Of a stretch of 64,000 nucleotides of DNA, positions 47,354 through 58,600 are shown piece after piece; the stretch's first letter is position 1; each line of letters starts with the position of its first letter. This stretch comes from Mesostigma viride. Taxonomy: Eukaryota; Streptophyta; Mesostigmatophyceae; Mesostigmatales; Mesostigmataceae. Made by a program: the position numbers and the translations under genes. The stretch is taken from NCBI GenBank assembly GCA_009746045.1, contig RPFO01000366.1:392501-456500 (forward strand), given 5' to 3'. Under the pieces are notes generated by a model. It made no database searches, was not told the DNA's origin, and saw only the letters and a list, made by a program, of their open reading frames with translations.

Positions 47354-48436
47354 ATGGAACTACTTGCTTATACTAGGCTTATAATATGGCGGCATTGGTT
47401 GTTCAACCTTGGCCGTGACAGGTCGGCAATTGAGGAAACGCCGGTGCATGCGCACCAGGATCTGCATGAGCAGACCGTGGCCGCAGGGGCTAGAGCCACC
47501 AGAGGCCAGACACAGGAGCCGGGCCCACCCGGCCGCAGCGCCGCCCCTGTATCAGCAGCGACGCCCGCACAGTCAGTGGCTGCGGTGGGTCCACGTGCCC
47601 GGGCCGCGACCGGGAAGAAGCCCATCCGACCATCCCCCCCGGCGATGCAGCCAGTGACGCCGCCCCTGCTTCCGCTGCAGAAGCGGTACGCGCACATGCA
47701 CGGGATGGGCCCGGCCGAGCTGGCGCGGCTGAACGGCCTGCTCACGTCCCTTCTCAAGTCCCAGCTGCTGGAGCCGAGCCAGAGCCCTTACTCTGCTGGC
47801 ATCCGCCTCCTGGCCAAGCAGGAAGGCCTCTCGCGCCTGGTGCTGGACTACCGGCAGCTGAACGCGATGACCGCCCTCTCCGACAACCGCTCGCTGCCTC
47901 GCCTCGATGACAAGCTGCTGGGCCGTGCCTCGGGCGCCGCGTATTTCACCCTGGCGGGCTGCTCGCACGCCACCTGGCAGGTGCGGCTCGCGCCGGGGGA
48001 CTGCATGAAGACAGCGTTCCTGACGCCGTTTGGGCGGTTCCAGTTCCGCGTGCTTCCGGTGGGGCTCGCGGGCGCGGCCGATTCCGTCCAGCTACTCATG
48101 AACGAGGTGTTTGGGGCGCAGATGGGCCTTCGATTGAGCCAACGCGGGGCCCAGGTTAGCTCAACTGGTAATAAAGGTTCATCAGAGAGCCGTGCAGGGA
48201 ATAGTGCCGCATCCCACAACAGTCCCCGCCCTTGCATGATAAACTACCTGGATGATCTCGTGGTGTACTCGCCCACTGCGGAGGGTCACATGCAGGACAT
48301 GGCCACGGTGCTGCAGGTCATGGCCGCAAATCAGATGACCACCTGTCACATCGCGGGGATGTGGTTTGATAGGCCAGTGACGGGCCGGTGCCGGACGCCA
48401 TCAGGCGAGACGGTCGGGACGGATCCCGATGAGTAG
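47354..48436 (+). pseudogene. Ty3/gypsy reverse transcriptase fragment
   Basis: The frame encodes a gypsy RT core: QKRYAHMHGMGPAEL, then LLKSQLLEPSQSPYSAGIRL, LSRLVLDYRQLNAMT and TAFLTPFGRFQFRVLPVGLA. The catalytic YLDDLVVYS is near 48245. The motif A position, normally FxxLDLxxGYxQ, reads FTLAGCSHATWQ, so the first catalytic Asp is absent. A 40-residue unrelated insertion lies between FGAQ and MINYLDD. There is no protease, RNase H, integrase or LTR. It ends at a stop at 48436. This is a dead fragment; gypsy-type retrotransposons are common in algae. Confidence 0.8.
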
Positions 48437-49489
48437 AAGTAAGTCTGGTGGCCCCTGCTTTCGTGGGACTGTGGGCATGGGCTACATGACCGATTCGGTG
48501 GCACGTCATGCTGTACGTAAGCGTTGCGTGCATGGATTTATGCCTGCTGTCAGATGTCATCGGCTGGGGGCGCGCTAGGCATGCTTTATACAGTCTGGGT
48601 TACTATTTATTAAGTTGCCTGAAGATGGGAAAGCCCCCACGGCTGTGCGGGCAACAAGAAAATTCATAGTTTGGTGTTTAGCATGCATGGGCCATTGCGG
48701 CAGATGAAGAAAGATCTGGCGTGCGAGTTTCATGCTGCAGCCTGCTATGGTATGAAATGATAAACCCTGAGGGCAGGCAGGAAACATCACTAGTTGTATC
48801 TGCTTAGCTTGTGTATTCCACGGCGACCTCGCACGGTACAGCCAGTACTTGCGCGGCGTAAGTGGGCCGGGGTGTCGCCGCGACCCCCCTGCAGTGGCTG
48901 CCGGTGCCGTGGGCTGCCAGCATTCAGTGGGCGGAACTTGCGCTGCGGCGCACACATACCGCATGACGCAATGTGAACGTCAACGCACTGCCTAGCTGGC
49001 ACATCCCAATGCGCCGCGCACTGGCGTCCGCGACGACTTTGGTTCGGTCTTGGGCGACACTGGGCCAGTCCCCACCATGTATATATTGCACACGAGCTGA
49101 CTTTGCAGCGTAGCACGGTTATTAGGCTGTTTTACTTCATTCCGCGGTGTGGATCCAGTGTCCCATGCCGGCTGTAGTTGTTTTGTCGTTGTATCTCTTG
49201 TTACAGTAGCGTTGGCTTTGTTTATTTTTACGTGGGTGCCTTCACTCTGATGTGAGTAATTATATTTTTAAATATGTATGTATGGAAAGGTGCCAGCCAC
49301 GTTGGGCCAGCCACAGCTAGCCCCGCACTAGTCAGGGCCCCACCGGGACGTACGCGTCTACCTGGTCATTCGTCAGCTAGGATTTGTCTGCGCCCGGTAA
49401 TTAACTGGCCATCCTTTATTAGCCCCCAGGCAGCTAGGCCCGCGTCCGGATCCACTGGTGGTAGCATAGGCATTAATTGATTTTATTAT
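48437..49489. other. Region without recognised genes
   Basis: Only short open frames are present, with no recognisable motif, splice structure or repeat family. Confidence 0.35.
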
Positions 49490-51050
49490 TAATATCAATC
49501 GGATTACGTTATGCGCCAGGCACGTGCTCGCTTTGCTAGCATTGCAGGCCGTGCCCCTGGCCTAGCGATCACGAACGAGCTTGGGGAAGGGGGGGCGACT
49601 AACAAGCAGAATTTACCAGCTGACCTCATTTATGCCGACGACATCACGCTCATTGAGAAGCCGGAGTCTGCCCAACTTTGGCTGGACTGCCTGGGGCTCG
49701 AGGCTCGGGCGCCGGTTGGTCTAGAAATCAGCCCCAAAACAGAGGCCCTGGCCCTCGGCATGGCAGGGCCCCCACCCACACTCCGCCTCTTAGACGATAC
49801 CGAGGTCAACTACCCTACTTCAGGCCGCTTCAAGCTGCTCGGCAGTTGGCTTCCTGACTGCGAGGACGACCTGACGACACGGATCGGCATGGCGTGGGCG
49901 CAACTCCATGACCACTGCCGCCGGTGGAGCAACCCCGCCCTACCCCGGATCGTCAAGCGTGATCTCTTCAAGGTCGTCATTCTGACGATCCTGACCTACG
50001 GCGCCGAGACCTGGACACTGACGCAGGAGCTGGAGCAGCAACTCGACGGCAACGTCACCAAGATGCTGCGCAAGGCCCTTAACATCCCCTTTGGTTTGCA
50101 CATTAGTAATGAGGATTTGTACGCTGATTTGCCCTATGTTTCCCACATTATTAGGCACAGGCGCCTGGGCCTAGCCGGGAACCTGGCCCGCACAGATCAG
50201 GTATGTAGACACATCAGATAGACTAGCTGGCACCAAGCCCGCCCAGCCTGGGCGATATGTCCTCACCTGACGTGCCCCAGGCCGCGCGCGGCAGGGCCGC
50301 CACCCGTGGACTTTTCGTGATAGACTCGGCATGGACATGTGATACACTAGACGTGACGGGCTCACACCCGGGCAGCCTCCTGGTTTGTCTGTAATATGGA
50401 GGCAGATGGTACGCAAGGATAGATGGCAAGTAGTGATGCATGAAGGAGACCACCCCCAAGTCTGTGGGGGCTCCGGCGTGTGACCGCGTATGGCATTCAT
50501 AGCGATTCGGGCCGTGGTGCCCACAACCCTGTAATTAGGACCTAGATAGCTTACATTCCATGTGATGGACACATCATCGATAGACTGGCTGCATTGCAAT
50601 GGCACCAAGCCCGCCCAGCCTGGGCGTTATGTCCTCACAGTCACCTTACGTGCCCCAGGCCGCGCGCGGCAGGCCGGGCCGCCACCCGTGGACTTTTCGT
50701 GATAGACTCGGCACATGGACATGTTGTGCTACACTAGACGTGACGGGCTCACACCCGGGCAGCCTCCTGGTTTGTCTGTAATATGGAGGCGCAGATGGTA
50801 CGCAAGGATAGATGGCAAGTAGTGATGCATGAAGGAGACCACCCCCAAGTCTGTGGGGGCTCCGCGTGTGACCGCGTATGGCATTCATAGCGATTCGGGC
50901 CGGCCCGGCGTGGTGCCCAGAACCCTGTAACTAGGACCTAGATAGCTTACACCATCCATTCCATCCCATGTTCCCCTCCCGGCACTGAGGACTTATGCTC
51001 ACGCGACGCAGTCACGAGTCTATTAATTAATTAGTTAATTATAAATTAAT
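49490..51050 (+). mobile_element. 5'-truncated LINE: partial RT and duplicated 3' tail
   Basis: The copy enters RT at YVMRQARARFASIAGRAPGL and keeps an open frame through LIYADDITLIEK (YADD near 49630) to RRLGLAGNLARTDQV, with a stop near 50221. It lacks the endonuclease and the first half of RT. The frame is better preserved than in the related copy at 18.3 kb. The 3' region is duplicated in tandem (about 50215-50560 and 50580-50950), both copies starting near GACTAGCTGGC or GACTGGCTGC. It ends with GACGCAGTCACGAGTCTATT and an imperfect (TTAA)n. Confidence 0.85.
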
Positions 51051-52560
51051 TAATCGATCGGATTTCTTTGAAAATGGTTTAGTGTAGTGGTACGAGCGAG
51101 ACCGCCGCACGCGGCTGGGACAGCTGCCGGTGTTATGTCCCGCCAGCCGCGCGGGTTTCACGGGCGTCAGACATAAATTAAATATGGGCAATTGTGGGCC
51201 GGCCGTGCCCTTGGTCAGGCCGTGCGCCACTAGTCCTTAGGCAGCTAGTACGGAATGTATGCCATTGCTGAAAAACTGGCGTCACATGCTAGTGACGTGG
51301 TGATGGTCGCCACTTGTCAGTGGCCATATTTTGCATGTGACGAAAGCCCTTTGCGTGGCAAGCCCTAGTGGGCTTTGAAAGTAGCTAGGAGTAGGAATAG
51401 TTCAAAGCTTGTATAGTTCGTAGGGAGTTTGTTACGCAAGTCTGATGTTACACGGAAAGTGAATGAAGTTTGTCAACGGCTGTCCTGCTAATGGCCGAAG
51501 GGGAATATAGCCCATCGCAGTTTGAACATTGTCTAGGTAGTTTCTAACATCCGCCCACCCACCCCTTTTTTCGCTGGTGCTGGGGGCATGCACTACGTAC
51601 GTGCTGAATTGTTTTCTTATTCGGATACACCTTGCCATTCATTCATGATGGCCCAGTCCACTCATTGTTCTAATAAGAATGGGTGATTCCTGGGAGTGAA
51701 CGGGTGTAATAAACATAGCATGATATTTACAACGCCTTTGACAAGCATGCCCCTCCGCATGAATAAGTCCTTGCATGCTTAGTACGTGTAATTATACCTG
51801 ATTGTCCCTTTGATCCCTAGTGTAGTCACTATGGTCGCTACGGTCGTCTTTTTGATACCAGGATCCAGCTAGGGGGCGGCAGAAAGATAAATGAAATCGA
51901 TTACCATGGATAGGCCAGCATAGGCACTAGGATATGTTGCGTGTAATAAATATATTCAATTGACATGCATAATGAACAATTCGCATGAAATCTAAGGCAT
52001 AAGACTGTACTTTGTACAATATTGATTGATGACAATGCAAGAAGACCAAGTGATCGAGCCCTTTGCTCACATTGAAATGGTTAAGTATATGTTTTGTGCA
52101 TGTAAGCATCCTTTGGGCAATTACGGTTTGAGGTGTATACACATATGGTAATCGCACTAGACATCTTGCATGCATGAACAGCTTATAGTCAGGTAGTCCA
52201 CGAGATTTACAATGAATGGAATGGCTAGGACGCGACCGGTGTGGCTAGCGCTCCCAGTGGAGCTAGAGCCTTGATTTGCCGGTGCGGGAGAAGCTATATG
52301 GTCACAGCGGCCCGCAAGCCCAACTGGGTACAGCCGTGTGTAGCTGCACACGCGTGCATGGAAAACTGGAAACGCTGTATACGAAGTATCCTAGAAGGTA
52401 CACAGCGGCGCTACAGAGGCAGGGACATGTATCAATCCCGGCCAATCAATGTGGTAGTCCAATTCAGGCTATCAACAATCGGAAGTGAGGTTTATGAATG
52501 TAGCATATTTGTGTGTCTCGAACTGAAATTGTTGATGTATCACGTTGTGGGCTCGGGGCT
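51051..52560. other. Downstream flank of the micro-exon gene
   Basis: The part next to 52561 is the presumed 3' untranslated region of the minus-strand gene, with a TGTAA candidate (minus strand) at 52207-52211. The rest shows no gene. Confidence 0.4.
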
Positions 52561-52607
52561 TCATTCGAAGTCTGCAGCGTCCAGCTCGGACTCCTGAACG
52601 TCCAGCG
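52561..52607 (-). other. Terminal type A exon with stop codon
   Basis: After the acceptor ATGCAG the exon reads (G)CG CTG GAC and encodes ALDVQESELDAADFE followed by TGA. It aligns residue for residue with the internal type A block AYDMMESELDAEDFE, so the gene ends on a degenerate A module, with the stop at the point where internal copies have the splice donor. Confidence 0.8.
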
Positions 52608-55600
52608 CTGCATGTACAGTAAAACATTGGTTGCACATTCAAGCTTTAAAGCATGACTGGTCGTGAAAGCCAGCACAACTGTGCAAAAGTATCAGGGTAA
52701 TATCCAAAGACCAATCCCGTCCTGTGGACCTATCCTTTGGATATGTCCACAGTGTTCAGCGCTACAAACAGAAGTGCTCTCACACATCGAGCATGGAACA
52801 GATTACCAACAACAAGGTGCCCAATATTGTCAGGTAACAACTCAGTGCTGGCCTCGGAGGACATGTATGAGCATGCAATGCCGATACATACCTGCATGTC
52901 CTCGCAATTATCATCAAAACCGTACGTACTAGTTGTGCATCAACCCAGTCTCTGGAAAGCCGGAGTGCTTATGGCTGGAACATCATCCCACTTGAGGCAG
53001 CAAGAGAAGATAGGGTGCCCTTCCTCCTCGTTCTGTAGAGGGGTTCTTTATTGGCACCTGTGTGGCGCAGTCACGTGCCCCAAGATCTGCGAGTCCTCTC
53101 CGTGGAACCCCTATAAATAGTAATGATAGACAAACGCTATGGGTTGCCTTGTGAATAACTCATATCAAAACAGAGGTAGCGTGCTTACTTACCTCCAGCT
53201 GGAGCCGGCGCAGGCGCGGGCGCGGGCGCGGGTGCTGGTGCGTACTGCAGCAGCTTACGACCTGCAAATGATCAAACAAGGCATGGTAGACACATAGCAG
53301 GAAGGCAGTCGGGCTTATTATCTAGTGACCCATGGGCGATGCTAACAAGCGACAGAATCAAATTGACAGATAGGAGAGTCTTATCAGCGGGTGCATCAGC
53401 CAAGAGTATCAACTTCAATCGACGCATCTGCTGGACGGAATGGCTACATGCAAAGCTGAGGCTTCCTGCTTGGTGGATACTGTTAAGCGTCCCTTGCACG
53501 TTATTTGGTTCGAATTGCCTCTTCTTTTTCCCCCTTTCTCTTCTCCTTTTCGCGCTCCTCTTGAGTTAGGGCTGACTCACCGCGCTCACATGGAGAGACG
53601 TCACTCACCAGCCTCAAAGTCCTCCGCGTCCAACTCCGACTCCATCATGTCGTAGGCTGCGGTATGCATGGGTCGACCCCAAGAGCCAGCCAAGAACCAC
53701 ACCCCAAGTTCCAGCCAATAACCAGGCAAGTACCGGCCCAGGGAGCAGCCAGCCAAAGTTAGCGAGAATACGATAATGCAGGACCAGGGACAGAGGCAGG
53801 CCCGGGACAGTGGCACCAAGAATGATCAGTAACATGTCAAAGCAGCGAGCTTGCATCTTGCAGTCCCAGACATAATTTTAGAAGCGCACGCAAAAGTGCT
53901 TTAAGTGTCCCATGGACCTTGTGATCAGGAGAGGCATGTGGCACCCTCCCGGGCCAAACAAGAAATGTTGTGACAAAACATGTTCCTGGTTTCGCTCACC
54001 TCCTGCGGGGGCGGGTCCCGGCGCGGGGGCGGGGGCGAACTGGAGCAGCTTCCTCCCTGCCGCGATCAAATTCGGTCGCCACAATGTAACGAAGAAAGTA
54101 AGTCGGTTAATCGAAGAACCATGGTAGGTCCTGCATGTGGGTACTGCTACTGATGGTGCAGTCAGATATTGACACTCATCAATCAACATGCGGGAAACAC
54201 AAACAAGCCAAGGAATGGTGCCTGTGCAGGTGGGTCTCTCTCTGTCACAGGAGGCCTAGCCGAATACAGAGAAGGAAACAGAAGTGGACCACTCACTAGC
54301 TTCAAAGTCCTCCGCGTCGAGCTCCGACTCCATCATGTCGTAGGCTGTGGTGGGAGGAAAAGAAAAAAGGAAAAAGAACAAGAAGAGAAGAAAGAAGAGA
54401 AGAAGCACAAAGAGTGAAGGGAAGAAGGAAAAACACCAACATTAGTACCCCAACCCTCATCAATTCACAGGATACCGCGCAAGGGCGAAGAGGAAAAAAT
54501 TAAGTTGATGGAAAGATCTCAAGAACTGCAAAGTTAAAACAAATGATATCGTGAAATTGGTGGAACAAATGTACCATAGTAATGCCCAGGGTCACCGGAG
54601 TAGGTAAAATCCAAACACATGTTTTTAAGTACAAATCTCAAGGTGCGTTTTGGAAAGTGGTAAAGCAGAAAGACAGGAGGGTGGGCTGATTCACTTACCC
54701 CCAGCTGGGGCAGGCGCGGGGGCCGGGGCTGGGGCAAACTGGAGCAGCTTCCTCCCTGTGAAAGCGAAAGCAGGATGGGACGAGGTAAGAAGCAAGCCAC
54801 AGGAGAGCCAGTGTGAGAGAAGCAACAGCCCAAGAGAGATGTTGGGGAAAAAATATGCACGGGCATCTGAGGTGACTGCAACTGACAAGCATAATTAATG
54901 CCCCCGAGGCAAATAATGCCCCCAACGCAAATAATGCCCCAAGGCGCAAAACATTATGCTTGCTAATCACAAACGGCAGATTTCACTCACTGGCTTCAAA
55001 GTCCTCCGCGTCCAGCTCCGACTCCATCATGTCGTAGGCTGTGGTGGGACAAGGGCGGAGGATCAGCAGGGATCATATAGTGACCACGCATTGAACCCCA
55101 GAGAAAGATGAAATGCAGAAAACCTGTTATGAAAAATGTAAAAAGAATCGACGTATTTGTAGTACACAATAGCCCTTGTCTGTGTGTCAAAGGAACCTAC
55201 TGAACAAGACTGGCCGGACTAACTGCGACCAATCGTTAATCCAGGTAATGGTTCAAATCCATACACTGAAGGCAACCATGCCAGGCTGAAATTCCAATAT
55301 CATTGAATAAGTAGCGCGCAGACGTAGTGATGTAGGAGTACAGCTTTTAGTGGCAACAAAGCAATATGATTGAACGGGTGCATATGTGGGAATTACCGAT
55401 AACAACATGGGTCAACATGCCGATGGAGGCCTCGATACCATAGGATGCACAGAAGAGCGAGGGAAATGCCGTTCATTGCTTACCGCCAGCTGGGGCAGGC
55501 GCGGGGGCAGGTGCAGGGGCAAACTGAAGCAGCTTCCTCCCTGCATTGTGCAAAGGTGGACAGGCAGAACCAAACCCCCCAGATCCCGGAATCAGAGTTT

Positions 55601-58600
55601 TTGCCAAGTTTTCTCATCATACGCAAGGCCATACAAAAAACGTCTAGAAAGTTAATCGTGCTTATATACTCACCAGCCTCTGTGTCCAGCTCCGACCCCA
55701 TCACGCCAAGTGCTAACTTAGGTACTAACATACGTACTAAACATACGACTGCAACTACTACAGTCTATAGTGTGCGTTCAAATACTCACTGGCTTCAAAA
55801 TCCTCCGCGTCCAGCTCCGACTCCATCATGTCATAGGCTGTATGAGGGACATACGGTTGGAATGAGCGCCGGAAGGGACAGGTTTGACAGAAAAAAGTGA
55901 CAGTCAGAAACATTTCGGGATAAGTAACAGAAGGAAAAGATTTGGAATGAAGTACACAAGGAAAAGGCCTCGGATAAGTGACAGCTGACAGAATGAACCA
56001 ATTTCCCAGAAGTGCTAGGTCAGAGCGCAGCCATCCTCTTTCCACTACAGAATGTGAGGGAGTGATCTTTGGCGCAGCGCATAAGATATGAAATAAAAGA
56101 TCCTAATCACTATTGTGTGATAAGAATTATGTGTTTAGTCCTTTCACCAATCACTCGAGCTGCAACTGCCCAAGATTTTCAAAACTAGGGTCTGTACAAG
56201 ACAAATTTCCTTTGCAGGCAAGCACTGATAAGTGCAAGGGAAACCCTAGATTGCTTACCGCCAGCTGGGGCAGGCGCAGGGGCGGGCGCAGGGGCAAACT
56301 GGAGCAGCTTCCTCCCTGCTCGTGCAACGGTGGGCAGGGGAAAAGGCCATCAGGAAAGGAGGGTGGCAGTGAAAAGGCCATCGAATTCTGAGCAGACCAT
56401 GGACCCTTGTCTATTGTATGCAGCGAAACTGGGCCTTGCCATAACACAGAAGCAAGGTATAGCTAGCAATGCGTCCAGTGTTCAAAGCACCGTGAGGAGG
56501 ATAAAGAAGTGCAGCCCAATGTCAAGGCACCTCTCTGCCCATGAGGGAACAGCAAAGCAGACTCAAGGCATGTCAGTTAGTGCACCATACTAGGTCGGAG
56601 CTTCCAGCGTCACTCACTGGCTTCAAACTCCTCCGCGTCCAGCTCCGACTCCATCATGTCGTAGGCTGAGGAATGGGATGCGCAGATGGGCAGACAAGCA
56701 GGTTTTAGGGGTGGGAGGGAAAAAAAGGGGGAGTGAAGAGAGGAAGAGAGTTATTTTAGGGGAGGTGGGGGTGAGAGCATTGCAGTTTTAAAATGCAGCA
56801 AAGTCAGAAACAGTGAATAGGGGACGTACAGTCACATACTATGAGAGTTGAGACTCAATAGGAACTTCGGAATGGCTCTTGTCAAGATGTTAGGGTGCAA
56901 CGATCGTATTATACTCTTACCTCTGGGGTTCATTTCCCCCGACTCTCCCTCATTGGTGCGGCTGCGCAAGCATCAATTATGGTTGCATGGCTGCAAACAG
57001 AGTTGTGTCCTGCGATCGCGACTAGGTATACCCCTACCAAGTGCCGACAGCTTTAGTCAACAGGAGAGCGCCAATCGGCAAACTTCCTTGGCCAATCGGC
57101 AAACTTCCTTGGCCAAGCGGCATTCCTTGGCCATCGGCAAGCTTCCTTGGCTTATCAATCGATAATAGCCAGTAACCTACCCCCCAAAAGAGGGGACGCC
57201 CTGCTTGCTTACCGCCAGCGGGCGCCGGGGCAGGGGCAGGGGCAGGGGCGGGGGCAGGTGCAAATTGAAGCAGCTTCCTCCCTGCGCAAGCAAATCCAAA
57301 TCCACAGCAGAATGCCATGAAATGATGAGTCACTGCAACCTGGAGCAGCTTTTTCCTCCTTGCAGGGGTAATGGACACGTGGAACCAAGCAAGGGGCACA
57401 ATCCAAGAGTGCTTAAAACCTACGGCTTCGCAAGGCAACCCCCTAGAAAGTCTTTTTAGGAGTGACCGAGCAGCTGTCCATGGCAGCAGACACTTAGATA
57501 GGCAAGAAACGGAACAAATGGATGGGCAGGACGCTTAACATGTGGGAGATGGAAACTTGACACGTGGCGGATGGCCGGGACAGTGCAGCCGCAGGCAAGA
57601 GGCCAATGTGCATTTACATGCTGGCAGACATAATAACCCTAGCCCATACTTGTTAGCAGGGCAGAGCACGGCATGCGCCCTTGTGGATAGCATTATTTCT
57701 ATGGCTCTGATACCGCGCACGATTTTACTTGGAAGGACTAGCGATGAGGTGGCACATGGTGGAACGACATTTCTGCCCTCATGCCGCGTTAAATTCTACT
57801 ATTCCAGAAGCCAACTCACTATTGCCAGGGGGTTATGGGATGTGAGTAAAAAGTAGAAGCTCACTCACCAGCCTCAAAATCCTCAGCATCGAGCTCGGAC
57901 TCCATCGCATCATAGGCTGATGCGTAACAAGCAGGGAGAAGTCGACCGGGTGGAGTAGTACAGCCACTCAACGTATTATCAGGCACGTTTTTAATACTAA
58001 GATGCCATGAGGCCACTAGCCTGGAATGCTGAATAAGAACTGAGCAACCTCTGAATAAGTCAAAAGGTACATGGGGAAAGTCATGCAATGCAATGTCCTC
58101 CATAACTATCTGTACTGCTCTAGATATGACTCTGAATAAGGCAAAAGGTACATGGGCAAAGTCATGCAATGCAATGTCCTCCATAACTATCTGTACTGCT
58201 CTAGATATGACTCTGAATAAGGCAAAAGGTACATGGGCAAAGTCATGGAGTGCAATGTTCTCCATAACTATCTGAACTGCTCTAGATATGACTCTGAATA
58301 AGGCAAAAGGTACATGGGCAAAAGTCATGGAGTGCAATGTCCTCCATAGCTATCTGTACTGCTCTAGATATGACCTGAATTGCAGGGTCCCCAGGGTCAT
58401 GACTGCCTAGGTAGCCCCACAACACACAAGGCCTGGCACAAGGCATGGCGCAACACTCTCTGCTGGTGCTATGCTCCTGCCATCTTCACTCAACGAGTTT
58501 GAAGGTGGCATACAACATAGAAACACTAGCCACACGCTACTAAGCCTAGAGAAGCTGACCCACAGGGAGGATAACGTAGGCCGGAACGGCAGGCAGGAGC

